From Hominimerdicola alba 8 (GTDB lineage Bacteria; Bacillota; Clostridia; Oscillospirales; Ruminococcaceae): a stretch of DNA of 64,000 bases. The DNA is taken from positions 25,357-89,356 of the forward strand of contig NZ_ADKM02000080.1 of the NCBI RefSeq assembly GCF_000178155.2. The letters are read 5' to 3'. The notes below the pieces were generated by a model that did no database searches, was not told the DNA's origin, and saw nothing but the letters and a program-made list of their open reading frames with translations. Shown here one piece after another: positions 1 to 8,415 of this stretch (the first letter of the stretch is position 1; each line of letters starts with the position of its first letter). Made by a program: the position numbers and the translations under genes.

Positions 1-1
1 A

Positions 2-271
2 ATGCGCCTTGCGACCGATAATGTGCGCATTATCCCCGAAAAGCTGGAAGTGAGGTTCGACAATTACAAGAACGGCTATGTGATCGACTGCTATTACCAT
101 TCCCCCGAAACAGGCAGACAGTTCGTGTTCACCACACAGCCCATGCCCAAAGACCCCACTCCATACCTGATGGACACTAAAATAACTGTGGTCACCAACC
201 GCATCGACTACTCGAATTATTATGTAGATCTCGGTGGATTGGGCGGCTGCCTGCCCGATAACAGACAATAG
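2..271 (+). CDS. C-terminal part of an unrecognised protein
   Basis: The frame is open from the window edge to a TAG at 269-271, giving 89 visible residues. The only in-window start is the ATG at base 2 and no ribosome site can be seen, so the gene probably begins outside the window. There is no signal peptide, membrane segment or motif I recognise; the tail carries a Gly-Gly-Leu-Gly-Gly stretch. It converges on the next gene and shares a hairpin terminator with it. It may be the end of a longer cytoplasmic or surface protein; no function is proposed. Confidence 0.6.
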   Translation: MRLATDNVRIIPEKLEVRFDNYKNGYVIDCYYHSPETGRQFVFTTQPMPKDPTPYLMDTKITVVTNRIDYSNYYVDLGGLGGCLPDNRQ

Positions 272-275
272 TATT

Positions 276-313
276 AATGCCGCACCGTCCTGCGTGACGA
301 TGCGGCATTTTTC
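276..313. terminator. bidirectional hairpin terminator
   Basis: The 9-base arms AATGCCGCA (276-284) and TGCGGCATT (301-309) are followed by a T run. It lies between two convergent stop codons and can serve both genes. Confidence 0.8.
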
Positions 314-318
314 TTGTG

Positions 319-1041
319 TCAGTTGCCCGACCAGTGCTTGAATTGTCTGGTCTTGATGTAGTATTCATCGGGGTCGCTTTGTTTTGCTTTGCGGTAGCGG
401 TAGTCGTAGTACTGTCGTTCGCTTTCCTTGCGCCTGCGCTCGTCCTCCTCAGCCATCTGCTTTTTTCTGGCATTTTCAGCATCAAGCTGCTGCTGGCGTA
501 TTTGAGCGGAATTGTCATAATGCGGTTCATAACTGCTCATGTTGATGGAAGTGTCGGGCGGCGAGAAAGCATCATCAAGGAAAGTCGCAAAAGCGGCTCT
601 GCCGAGCAATCCCAGTGTACTCGGCTGTTTGACAGCGCCTCGCTGAGGTGTTTCGGGTTCCTTAGCATCTGTGCCGCCTGAGAAAAGAAACAGCGCCAGA
701 AGCACAGCCGCGATCGTTATGCCGACAGACCAGCCTGTCCCGATATTTGAAGCTATGCCCTCACCCCATAAAATGTAAAGCCCGTATACTATCAAGCCTA
801 CTATGACAAATCTGGTAAAACTAAAAAGAAGGTGTGCTATCCAGAGGACTTCATCGCCGTTTTCCAGTTTTATTTTTATAAATGAAATAATGAAAGCTGC
901 CGCGCCGATCACGCAGGCAGTAAGACCGTCACTGCTGCCGCCAATGAAATACTGATATATTCCCCAGAGAGCCGCACCTGCGCCGCCGACTTTCAGTACT
1001 ATATTTAATATGAATGATGATCCTTTAAGTATATACTTCAT
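319..1041 (-). CDS. four-helix membrane protein with charged C-terminal tail
   Basis: This is a 240-residue protein. I start it at the ATG at 1041 because an AGGGGTG ribosome site lies about 7 bases upstream; the frame continues to 1125 but has no such site there. Roughly residues 8-125 hold four hydrophobic segments. The rest is soluble, with a Glu/Arg/Lys/Gln-rich stretch (around residues 175-215) likely to form a coiled coil, and a basic, Tyr-rich end. I do not recognise a family. The arrangement suggests a membrane anchor with a cytoplasmic helical arm. It stands alone, convergent with the gene at 2-271 and divergent from the iron locus. Confidence 0.75.
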   Translation of the reverse strand: MKYILKGSSFILNIVLKVGGAGAALWGIYQYFIGGSSDGLTACVIGAAAFIISFIKIKLENGDEVLWIAHLLFSFTRFVIVGLIVYGLYILWGEGIASNIGTGWSVGITIAAVLLALFLFSGGTDAKEPETPQRGAVKQPSTLGLLGRAAFATFLDDAFSPPDTSINMSSYEPHYDNSAQIRQQQLDAENARKKQMAEEDERRRKESERQYYDYRYRKAKQSDPDEYYIKTRQFKHWSGN

Positions 1042-1553
1042 GTTTGACACCCCTGTTTTATTATCTGACCGACTTCCCCCATGTTTATTTAAAATGATTA
1101 TAAACCATTTGTTTTTAAATTTCAATACAAGTTAAGGTAAGTTTACACATTGTTAATAAAGAAACGCATATTTTTATATTTTTGTGACTGAAACGATAAA
1201 AAATAACATTTTCTATCTGACAGATATTTGCTTGAAAACACCGAAGTTCTGCAATTCGCGACCAAAACTCTGCAATTCACGACAAAAACGTGCAAGTTGC
1301 GAAAATTGTGGTATAATGTGTACAATAAAAGAATGCGGAAAAGACAAATAAAACTATGCCGCGAAAGAAATGGATACACCTTTAACCTATTTTTCCTAAA
1401 TTATTACAATGTTAAGATCATCATGGCTGTGCTGTGGTGGTCTTTTCATTTGTGTCCGGTAGTTAGAAATATCTAATGTGTACAAAATCATCAGCTGTGA
1501 AAATAATTTTTTGGCTTTGCAAACGAATTATTGTAAACTAAAAATGAAATCTC
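1042..1553. other. gene-free divergent region
   Basis: There is no credible gene here. The stretch is A+T rich. It carries three imperfect 20-21-base repeats (1250-1303) and a TATAAT with an extended TG motif at 1309-1317, but no good -35 box. Confidence 0.6.
1250..1303. repeat. three imperfect 20-21-base direct repeats
   Basis: Three copies begin at 1250, 1271 and 1291 with the shared core TGCAA-TT-CG-GA-AAAA. They sit just upstream of an extended -10 (TGG TATAAT, 1309-1317), so they could be regulator sites. Confidence 0.5.
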
Positions 1554-1584
1554 TTGACTTGATGGTTAGGTTGTGCTAATATTA
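1554..1584 (+). promoter_or_regulatory. iron-locus promoter overlapped by an IdeR/DtxR-like box
   Basis: The -35 is TTGACT (1554-1559) and the -10 TAATAT (1577-1582), with a 17-base spacer. The 19 bases at 1566-1584 match 14 of 19 positions of the published DtxR/IdeR consensus, so a metal-bound repressor would block RNA polymerase. The target is inferred from the FTR1 gene downstream. Confidence 0.7.
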
Positions 1585-1616
1585 ATGACGGTTAGTGAGA
1601 ACAAATAAAATTCAGA

Positions 1617-1646
1617 AAAAGTTGGCTTTGTGCCGACTTTTTGTAT
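1617..1646 (+). terminator. leader terminator between the iron promoter and its first gene
   Basis: The arms AGTTGGC and GCCGACT enclose a 5-base loop and are followed by TTTTTGTATTTT. It lies about 30 bases downstream of the expected transcript start and 90 bases before the first start codon, so it may act as an attenuator. Confidence 0.65.
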
Positions 1647-1657
1647 TTTATGGCAAA

Positions 1658-1682
1658 GTTAGCTTAGGTAAACTAAGTTAAA
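1658..1682 (+). promoter_or_regulatory. 25-base palindromic operator, IdeR/DtxR-like
   Basis: The arms GTTAGCTTAGGT and AAACTAAGTTAAC form a dyad with 10 of 12 paired positions. Bases 1659-1677 match about 13 of 19 positions of the DtxR/IdeR consensus. It lies between the leader hairpin and the FTR1 ribosome site. Confidence 0.65.
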
Positions 1683-1738
1683 CATGCCAAACACTAACAG
1701 ACAGAAGGCATTCAGCCTCAGTGGGAGGAAAAAGGATA

Positions 1739-3370
1739 ATGTATCATAAAAAGACGGCATTTGGCAGGTTGCTGCCGTTACTGACGGCATTGATGCTGGC
1801 ACTTTTCAGCACAGGTATCATCGCTTTTGCGTCAACTGATTACTACCCCTCTTGGGAGGAATACAAGGCGGCGGGTCAGCCTGCCAATACATGGAACGAT
1901 GTGGCGGATTCCATCGATAAGCTGATGGAAGCATCATATCAGCTGTATTCGCGGGGCAATACCGAAGAAGCATACACGCCTATACTCAACGCCTACAATT
2001 TCTATTATGAAACATCGGGCTTTGAAAGAAATGTCAACGGTTATTCGGGTTCGGAAGTCAGCAAGGCTGAACTTGCTTTCAAGACGGCGCGAAAGGCTGT
2101 CAAAAAAGGCGAGGATATCGAAAAGATAAAATCGAACTTCAATGACCTCAGCGCGATACTTCACGGTCAGGCTAATCACCTTGATGGTCTGGGTGACAGC
2201 GGTGGGTCAAAGCTGACATTCGGTGAGGGCGGTGCTGCTTCAGAAACGGCATCGACTACAGAGAATGCTGCACAGACTGCTTCGGCTGAAACACCTGCGG
2301 CAAACAGCGGCTCATCACCGCTCGGCAGCGGCGGCACGAATGTCTGGGTGACTTTTGCGAGCTGCTTCGCGATAATCCTGCGTGAGGGTCTTGAAGCGAT
2401 ACTTGTTGTCGGCGCGATAATCGCATATCTTGTGAAATCGGGCAACAAGGATAAGCTGAAACACGTTTATATCGGCTGTGTTGCGGCTATCGGCGCAAGT
2501 TTCCTGTGTGCATGGCTGCTTAGTCTGCTTAAGCTGGCAAACACCGCAAATCAGGAAATAATCGAGGGTGTTACCGCGCTGACTGCTGTGCTGGTGCTGT
2601 TCTATGTTAGCAACTGGATGGTTTCCAAAGCGGAAGCTGATACATGGAACAAGTACATAGATGAACAGGTGAAAGTATCTGCTGAAACAGGCAGTGTGTT
2701 CACTCTGGCATTTACTGCGTTCCTTGCGGTGTTCCGTGAAGGTGCTGAGGTAATACTCTTCTACCAGCCTTTGCTCAACGATGCTAAGAGCATGAGTTAT
2801 GTCTGGGGCGGCTTCGGCGTGGGTGTCGTGGTACTGGCTGTCGTGTTCCTGTGCATCAGATTCTTAAGTGTGAAACTGCCTATAAGACCATTCTTTCTCG
2901 GTACCAGCATACTGATGTTCATTATGTCCATATCTTTCTTGGGCGCGGGCATCAAGGAACTTATCGAGGGCGATGTCATCGACATGACTTCACCCGAATG
3001 GCTACAGGCTATCATACCGTTCAACGATGTGCTGAACGTACTTGGTATCTATCCTGTGCTTGAAACGCTGATACCTCAGCTGATACTGATATTTGTAACG
3101 CTGATGATATTCGTTATGCAGAAGTTTGGTACCAAAAACAAGAACGAAGCCGGCATACTCGCAATTGTCTTCGGCGGTGTTGGCGGACATAAGTTCTATC
3201 TGGGCAAATACGGTCAGGGACTTGTCTGCGTGGCATTCTGCTGGAGTGGTATACCCGAACTGCTGGGCATCATACAGGGCATACATTACCTGACTGAAAC
3301 GACCGAACAGTTTGAAGCGGAGATCGCACCCAAAAAGAAAACGCCTAAGAAAAAGGCGGCAAAGAAATAG
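1739..3370 (+). CDS. FTR1-family iron permease with C-terminal TM2 domain
   Basis: A high-affinity iron permease of the FTR1/EfeU type, 543 residues. The ATG at 1739 follows a GGGAGGAA ribosome site; an upstream in-frame GTG at 1721 lies inside that site. It has an N-terminal signal segment (about 1-29), a helical extracytoplasmic region (about 30-190), then a multi-spanning core with both iron-binding REGxE-type motifs: LREGLEAI (about residue 215) and FREGAEV (about 333). Residues about 470-520 form a TM2 domain (GGVGGHKFYLGKYGQG), followed by a Lys-rich tail. The TM2 fusion is not part of usual FTR1 proteins. It is the first gene of the iron locus, under two IdeR-like boxes; the Tp34-type lipoprotein follows. 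Confidence 0.92.
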   Translation: MYHKKTAFGRLLPLLTALMLALFSTGIIAFASTDYYPSWEEYKAAGQPANTWNDVADSIDKLMEASYQLYSRGNTEEAYTPILNAYNFYYETSGFERNVNGYSGSEVSKAELAFKTARKAVKKGEDIEKIKSNFNDLSAILHGQANHLDGLGDSGGSKLTFGEGGAASETASTTENAAQTASAETPAANSGSSPLGSGGTNVWVTFASCFAIILREGLEAILVVGAIIAYLVKSGNKDKLKHVYIGCVAAIGASFLCAWLLSLLKLANTANQEIIEGVTALTAVLVLFYVSNWMVSKAEADTWNKYIDEQVKVSAETGSVFTLAFTAFLAVFREGAEVILFYQPLLNDAKSMSYVWGGFGVGVVVLAVVFLCIRFLSVKLPIRPFFLGTSILMFIMSISFLGAGIKELIEGDVIDMTSPEWLQAIIPFNDVLNVLGIYPVLETLIPQLILIFVTLMIFVMQKFGTKNKNEAGILAIVFGGVGGHKFYLGKYGQGLVCVAFCWSGIPELLGIIQGIHYLTETTEQFEAEIAPKKKTPKKKAAKK

Positions 3371-3439
3371 TCTACTATATCCCGCATACAGGGTAAATAT
3401 AATAGAGCAACCAAGTCATATCTTAAGGAGGAATTTTTC

Positions 3440-4117
3440 ATGACTAAGAAGAAGTTAGTCGGCATCGCACTGGCATCTATGATGGCAATAAGCCTCGCAG
3501 CATGCGGCGACACCGATACAAGCAGCACTGCTGAGAGCAAGGCTGCTGCAAGCAATGCTGAAACAACTGCTGCTGAGAGCGAAAAGAGCGAGGGCACAGA
3601 TGCAGTCGTTGAGGACACCCCTGCTGCTGATGACGGCGCTGCAGGCTTCACCGAGTATCCTATCTTTGAGGACGAGGAAGTTGGTTTCCTGAACGTTTCT
3701 GCTGTTTACTTCCAGCCTGTTCCGATGTCTAACGGCAACGAGAAGGTAGACGGTTTCAACATTCACCTTGAGGCTGACGTTTCCGCACTGGAGAACGATC
3801 TGGGCTTCGGTGTTGGTGACTGGGTACCTTACATGACCGTTGACTACAAGATCACCGGTTCTGACGGAAATGTTGCTGCTGAGGGTACTTTCATGGTAAT
3901 GTCCGCTTCTGACGGTCCTCACTACGGTGCTAACGTAGCTCTGCCTGATGCAGATACCTACAGCATCGAGTTCCAGTTCCACAATCCTGAAGAGAACGGT
4001 TACCTGCTGCACACCGATGCAGAAACAGGTCCCGGTGGTAATTTCGATGAGTACTTCAAGGACGGCAACCTGAAGGTTACATTTGATGGTTGGGATTACG
4101 TCCCTCAGGAGTGGTAA
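3440..4117 (+). CDS. Tp34/P19-type iron-binding lipoprotein
   Basis: 225 residues with an AAGGAGGAA ribosome site. It has a lipoprotein signal ending in LAACG (lipid Cys about residue 21), then an Ala/Glu/Ser/Thr-rich linker to about residue 70. The globular domain matches the Fe2+ transport (P19/Tp34) family: FNIHLEADVSALEN, a GVGDWVPYMTVDYKI strand and FMVMSASDGPHYGANV. His and Met residues in these motifs bind metal in known members. P19 proteins hand iron to FTR1 permeases, and here the gene follows FTR1 by 70 bases. The domain is extracytoplasmic and membrane-anchored, as expected for a Gram-positive version of a periplasmic protein. Confidence 0.9.
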   Translation: MTKKKLVGIALASMMAISLAACGDTDTSSTAESKAAASNAETTAAESEKSEGTDAVVEDTPAADDGAAGFTEYPIFEDEEVGFLNVSAVYFQPVPMSNGNEKVDGFNIHLEADVSALENDLGFGVGDWVPYMTVDYKITGSDGNVAAEGTFMVMSASDGPHYGANVALPDADTYSIEFQFHNPEENGYLLHTDAETGPGGNFDEYFKDGNLKVTFDGWDYVPQEW

Positions 4118-4155
4118 TTTTACATCGGTAAATTTCCTTCAAACAAAAATACTCT

Positions 4156-4183
4156 ATGCGCTGCAGAAAATGTCTACAGCGCA
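4156..4183 (+). terminator. hairpin after the iron lipoprotein gene
   Basis: An ATGCGCTGCAGA / TCTACAGCGCAT stem with no clean T run after it. It may be a weak terminator or an mRNA 3' stabiliser that sets a higher dose of the two upstream genes. Confidence 0.45.
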
Positions 4184-4254
4184 TATTGTGCGTTTGTGAA
4201 GTTAACAATGGTTAATCCAGGTTAACGAAAATATCCTCTGAAAGGAGAAACTCT

Positions 4255-5529
4255 GTGTTAAAATATTTTGTGATGACCGTAGAAACGCTGGTGCTGGCGG
4301 CTGTGCTGACAGGCGCTCTGCGGGGCTTCATCAAACTGATAAAAGAGCGTTTCGGCGCTTATGCAGGCGGGATAGGCGCAGGTGTCGGTTTCGTGGCGGC
4401 GGCAGTCATGGCTTTCATGAAAAATGCCACCACCAAAATAGATACCTCGCTGTGGAACCTGCGCATATTCACTGTGACGATAATACTTTCGCTGCTGCTG
4501 ATAATAATTTCCATATTCCGCAAAAACAAGGTCATGGGGGCGATAAGCTGTGTGTTTGGCGGAGTTGTCGCGGCACTGCTGATATTTTATGCACTGCCCG
4601 ATGTGCTGGCGTACCCGTACATTATCCTGCTGACAGAAAAATCGGTGCTGTCAACTGGCTTTTTGTTCAAGTGCATCGGCATAATCTTCGGTCTGATACT
4701 TATGGTCGTGGCACAGATGGCTGTACATAACGGCATGCTGAGGCTTTCGGGCTGGCAGGCTTATGCCGTTACAGCGGCGTTACTCCTTATCAACGCCGCA
4801 AGACAGTTCTGCGCAAGTCTGGGCATAATGCTCAACAAGCGCATGCTTGAAAACTTCGACCCTGACACCAAGCACAGTATTTTTGAACTGGTCAAATTTT
4901 CCTCCAATAACAGCAATATATTCGTTTATGCGGCAATTATCTCGGCTCTGGTGATGCCTGTACTGCTCTGGATAAAGAGTCTGCGTGCTGACGAACCTTA
5001 CGACAATCCCGCGCAGAAGCGCAAACTGCGCAAAAAGTGGCGCGTTACCAGAACATGGGCTAACCTCGCGATATTCTGCCTTGTTTTTGGAATGGTGACA
5101 TTCACCACCCTCGATGCGGTGGCTAACAGGGAAGTTCCTCTGTCGCCTGTAGAAGATGCCAAGATCGAGAACGGCTATGTGATAGTACCGTTTGAACAGG
5201 TCGATGACGGTCACCTGCACCGCTTTGCTTATGTGACCGAGAACGATATACAGATACGCTTTATAGTCATAAAAAAGCCGAATTCTTCGGCTTACGGCAT
5301 CGGTCTTGATGCCTGTGATGTCTGCGGTGAAACAGGCTATTTTGAGAAAGACGGTCAGGTGGTGTGCAAGCTGTGCGATGTTGTCATGAATATTCAGACC
5401 ATCGGCTTCAAGGGCGGCTGCAACCCGATTGTCATACCTTATGAGATACGTGACGGACAGATATTCGTGCCGCTGGACGGTCTGACCGAGCACGAAAAGA
5501 TGTTCAAGAACAACCGAATGAGAAGCTGA
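4255..5529 (+). CDS. DUF2318 Fe-S-type membrane protein of the iron locus
   Basis: 424 residues with a GTG start at 4255, 8 bases after AAAGGAG. The first 290 residues carry about eight membrane segments. The C-terminal extracytoplasmic part (about 300-424) holds two cysteine pairs, CDVC (about 352) and CKLC (about 371), and the GGCNP stretch typical of DUF2318, annotated as a probable Fe-S-containing domain. DUF2318 genes lie between P19 and FtsX-type permeases in Campylobacter-like iron operons, the same order as here. It probably serves electron transfer or metal handling for imported iron; the exact reaction is unknown. Confidence 0.85.
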   Translation: MLKYFVMTVETLVLAAVLTGALRGFIKLIKERFGAYAGGIGAGVGFVAAAVMAFMKNATTKIDTSLWNLRIFTVTIILSLLLIIISIFRKNKVMGAISCVFGGVVAALLIFYALPDVLAYPYIILLTEKSVLSTGFLFKCIGIIFGLILMVVAQMAVHNGMLRLSGWQAYAVTAALLLINAARQFCASLGIMLNKRMLENFDPDTKHSIFELVKFSSNNSNIFVYAAIISALVMPVLLWIKSLRADEPYDNPAQKRKLRKKWRVTRTWANLAIFCLVFGMVTFTTLDAVANREVPLSPVEDAKIENGYVIVPFEQVDDGHLHRFAYVTENDIQIRFIVIKKPNSSAYGIGLDACDVCGETGYFEKDGQVVCKLCDVVMNIQTIGFKGGCNPIVIPYEIRDGQIFVPLDGLTEHEKMFKNNRMRS

Positions 5530-5540
5530 GGAGGGGCAGT

Positions 5541-6833
5541 ATGTTCTTTAGAATGATACGCGGGACACTGTTCCGCCAGTGGAAAAAAATGCTGATGATA
5601 GCCTTTACCATAGCGCTGGGCGCATCGCTCGCATCGGCTATGCTGAGCGTTATGCTCGATGTGGGCGACAAGGTAAATCAGGAACTTAAAACTTACGGTG
5701 CTAACATAACCGTTGTACCGAAGGAAAATTCGGTGCTGACAAACCTATATGAGGTCGAGGACGGCGGCGTGAGCGGCGCTTATTTGCAGGAAGATGAACT
5801 GGGCAAGATAAAGACCATCTTCTGGGCATTCAATATCGTGGATTTTGCGCCGTTCGTCAATGTTGATGCGACACTTGACGACGGCACTGAAGTGCAGTGT
5901 GTGGGAAGCTGGTTCGACCACCACATGGACTTGCCCACAGGTGAAACTCTTGATGCAGGCGTTGTCAGTCTGCGAAGCTGGTGGGAACTGACAGAAGGTT
6001 CGTGGTTAGATGAACAGCTTTCTGCCAACTGCGCCGATGAAGTGATGGTCGGTAAAGACCTTGCCGAAAAGCTGGGCGTTAAGGCGGGCGACACGCTCCA
6101 TCTGAACGGTCCCGCATCTGACAAAAATATGAAAGTTGCGGGCATATACGATGCGGGCGGCACTGAGGATATGCAGATATACATGCAGCTCGACACAGCG
6201 CAGGCGCTTGCCGACCTTGAGGGCAGGGTAGACAAGATAGAAGTCAGCGCACTGACAACTCCCGAAAACGAACTTTCGGAGCGTGCGGCAAAAGACCCGT
6301 CATCGCTGACAGTGGCGCAGATGGAAACATGGACATGCACCGCTTATGCAAGTTCGATATGCTATCAGATACAGCAGGTCATCACCGATTCGGTAGCCGC
6401 CCCCGTAAGGCAGGTAGCTGACTCGGAGGGTGCTATACTCAGCAAGACACAGCTTTTGATGATACTGATAACCATACTCAGCCTGATAGGTGCGGCGCTG
6501 GGTATATGCAATCTGGTAACGGCAAGCGTTATGGAGAGAAGTCAGGAGATAGGTCTGATGAAAGCGATAGGTGCGCATAACCTGTCGGTGGCACTGCTGG
6601 TGCTGTGCGAGATATTCATAACAGCGATAATCGGCGGTGTTGCGGGCTTCTTTGCGGGATTTGGCTTTGCACAGCTGATAGGTCACACGGTATTCGGTTC
6701 AGCGATAGAGATGCGACCGATGGTAGTGCCGATAGTTGCGGTGCTGGTGGTGCTGGTGACGCTGATAGGCTCGATACCCGCCATAAGAATGCTGCTGGGT
6801 CTGCGCCCGACAGAAGTTCTTCACGGCAGATAA
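5541..6833 (+). CDS. FtsX-type ABC permease 1 of the iron locus
   Basis: 430 residues with a GAGGAGGGG ribosome site, 11 bases after the DUF2318 gene. The layout is typical MacB/FtsX: an N-terminal membrane segment (about 15-38), a long extracytoplasmic domain (about 40-300), then three C-terminal segments with the coupling-like sequence MERSQEIGLMKAIGA. Together with the next permease and the ATPase at 8416 it would form a heterodimeric MacB-type complex that does mechanical work on extracytoplasmic partners and does not itself form a pore. Two different FtsX genes in a row also occur in the Campylobacter p19 operon. Confidence 0.88.
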   Translation: MFFRMIRGTLFRQWKKMLMIAFTIALGASLASAMLSVMLDVGDKVNQELKTYGANITVVPKENSVLTNLYEVEDGGVSGAYLQEDELGKIKTIFWAFNIVDFAPFVNVDATLDDGTEVQCVGSWFDHHMDLPTGETLDAGVVSLRSWWELTEGSWLDEQLSANCADEVMVGKDLAEKLGVKAGDTLHLNGPASDKNMKVAGIYDAGGTEDMQIYMQLDTAQALADLEGRVDKIEVSALTTPENELSERAAKDPSSLTVAQMETWTCTAYASSICYQIQQVITDSVAAPVRQVADSEGAILSKTQLLMILITILSLIGAALGICNLVTASVMERSQEIGLMKAIGAHNLSVALLVLCEIFITAIIGGVAGFFAGFGFAQLIGHTVFGSAIEMRPMVVPIVAVLVVLVTLIGSIPAIRMLLGLRPTEVLHGR

Positions 6834-6851
6834 GAGCGGAGGCAAAGTAAA

Positions 6852-8021
6852 ATGAAAAAGAGAAAAATGTTCATACGCATGATAACAGCCTCGCTTATGC
6901 GGCGGCGTTCGCGAATGGTCGTGGCGCTTCTGTCCATAGCCATCGGCGCGACCATACTTTCGGGGCTGGTGTCGATATATTACGATGTACCAAGACAGAT
7001 GGGCGCTGAGTTCAGAAACTACGGCGCTAACATGATATTCACTGCGGGCGATGATGCTTTCACCTTAGACGATGTGCGTGCGGGGCAGTCGAAGATTGAC
7101 AGCACGCAGATAGTGGGCGTTGCGCCTTACCGCTACGAGAACGTGAGGATAAACGATATCCCTGTCGTTGCGGCAGGCACCGACCCTGAGGGCGCTAAAA
7201 AAGCAAGCCCTTACTGGAGGGTCGAGGGCGAGTGGTTCACTGGTGACAGTCAGCTTCTTATCGGTGCTTCGGTAGCAGAGTCGTTCAGGCTGAAAGCGGG
7301 CGACACCATAGAGGTTTCTTACAGCCCCGTGTCAGAGAACGATGAAACGACTTCTGACGGCGAGGACGAGTTCGTTCTTGACACCTACAAGCCTTTCACG
7401 GTAATGGGCGTTTTGCAGACAGGCGGCTCGGAAGAGAACTACATCTACATGAGCCTTGATGCACTGACTGAACTTACGGGCGAAGAGGGTACTCTCGATG
7501 TGGCAGAACTGAGCGTTTCTGCCGATGCCGAACAGCTGGCGGGGTATATCAGCGAGATAAACGGCAGTGTTAAGAACGTGCATGCAAGTCTTGTAAAGCG
7601 CGTGACCGCATCGGAAGCTACAGTGCTTACCAAATTGCAGGCTTTGGTGCTTCTGGTCACTATAGTCGTGCTGGCGCTGACGATGATATGCGTTGCTACG
7701 ACCATGACAGCAGTCGTGGCAGAGCGCCGCAAGGAGATAGGTCTGCGCAAGGCGATAGGCGCATCTGACAAGAGCATAATACAGGAATTTATGGGCGAGA
7801 GCATGCTTCTGGGTCTGCTGGGCGGACTTCTCGGCGCGGTGCTGGGCTTTGTGTTCGCACAACAGGTCAGCATCAATGTGTTCAGCAGTTCGATATCGTT
7901 CAGACCGCTTCTTCTGCCGATAACAGTGCTGGCTTCCATAGCGGTAACAGGCATATCGAGCCTTATGCCCATAAGAAGCGCAACAGATGTTGATCCCGCA
8001 ATTGTCCTCAAAGGAGAGTAG
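6852..8021 (+). CDS. FtsX-type ABC permease 2 of the iron locus
   Basis: 389 residues starting 18 bases after the first permease. It has the same layout: one N-terminal membrane segment, an extracytoplasmic domain (about 45-260) and three C-terminal segments with ERRKEIGLRKAIGA. It is distinct in sequence from its neighbour, as expected for a heterodimer. The gene ends just before a gap filled with dispersed repeats (8043-8233); the ATPase that should power both permeases follows at 8416, so the repeat elements sit inside what was probably one continuous operon. Confidence 0.88.
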   Translation: MKKRKMFIRMITASLMRRRSRMVVALLSIAIGATILSGLVSIYYDVPRQMGAEFRNYGANMIFTAGDDAFTLDDVRAGQSKIDSTQIVGVAPYRYENVRINDIPVVAAGTDPEGAKKASPYWRVEGEWFTGDSQLLIGASVAESFRLKAGDTIEVSYSPVSENDETTSDGEDEFVLDTYKPFTVMGVLQTGGSEENYIYMSLDALTELTGEEGTLDVAELSVSADAEQLAGYISEINGSVKNVHASLVKRVTASEATVLTKLQALVLLVTIVVLALTMICVATTMTAVVAERRKEIGLRKAIGASDKSIIQEFMGESMLLGLLGGLLGAVLGFVFAQQVSINVFSSSISFRPLLLPITVLASIAVTGISSLMPIRSATDVDPAIVLKGE

Positions 8022-8042
8022 TGGTTAATTCATAATCGTGGT

Positions 8043-8191
8043 TATCCCGCTGACACACCGCCAAAACGGCGGTTTTACAGAACTTAAGGCGGTTGGCGTA
8101 TATCTTTCCCCCGCCGCAGGCGGGGGAAAGATATGGGGCGCTCAATTATCCTTTTGTTTACAGCATTTTCAGCCGGTGTGCTAAAGGGATA
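8043..8191. mobile_element. 149-base MITE-like element, copy 1
   Basis: The ends form a 16-base imperfect inverted repeat (TATCCC-T--CACAC, 8043-8058 and 8176-8191). The middle is a strong hairpin, CTTTCCCCCGCC-GCA-GGCGGGGGAAAG. A second copy of the same length lies at 16601-16749 in opposite orientation. It has no coding capacity. Confidence 0.75.
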
Positions 8192-8196
8192 GTCAT

Positions 8197-8233
8197 ATTC
8201 ATAATTTAAAATTCATAATTGTTGACATGGGCG
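8197..8233. repeat. AATTCATAATT repeat, copy 1
   Basis: Two ATTCATAATT units are followed by GTTGACATGGGCG. It belongs to a four-copy family (others at 10634, 51061, 55060) whose right flank reads (G)TTGGCATG. Confidence 0.7.
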
Positions 8234-8415
8234 AAAGTTCTGCGTTTTGTCGGCAGGGTGGGGGCACTCACCTATTGATACTTGCGAACGTGCGGACAAA
8301 GTGTCAAGCCTAACGTGCAAAATGTCCAGCATTACATCAGCAAAGCTGAAGTTTGGGGTGTGGGGGAGCATTGACTGTGTTGAATGCGTGTCCCCATTTA
8401 AGATAGGAGTTTAAA

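Noticed and set aside
4156..4183. Riboswitch-like structure before the DUF2318 gene
   Set aside because: It is a single stem without a conserved core; it is better explained as a weak terminator or stabiliser.
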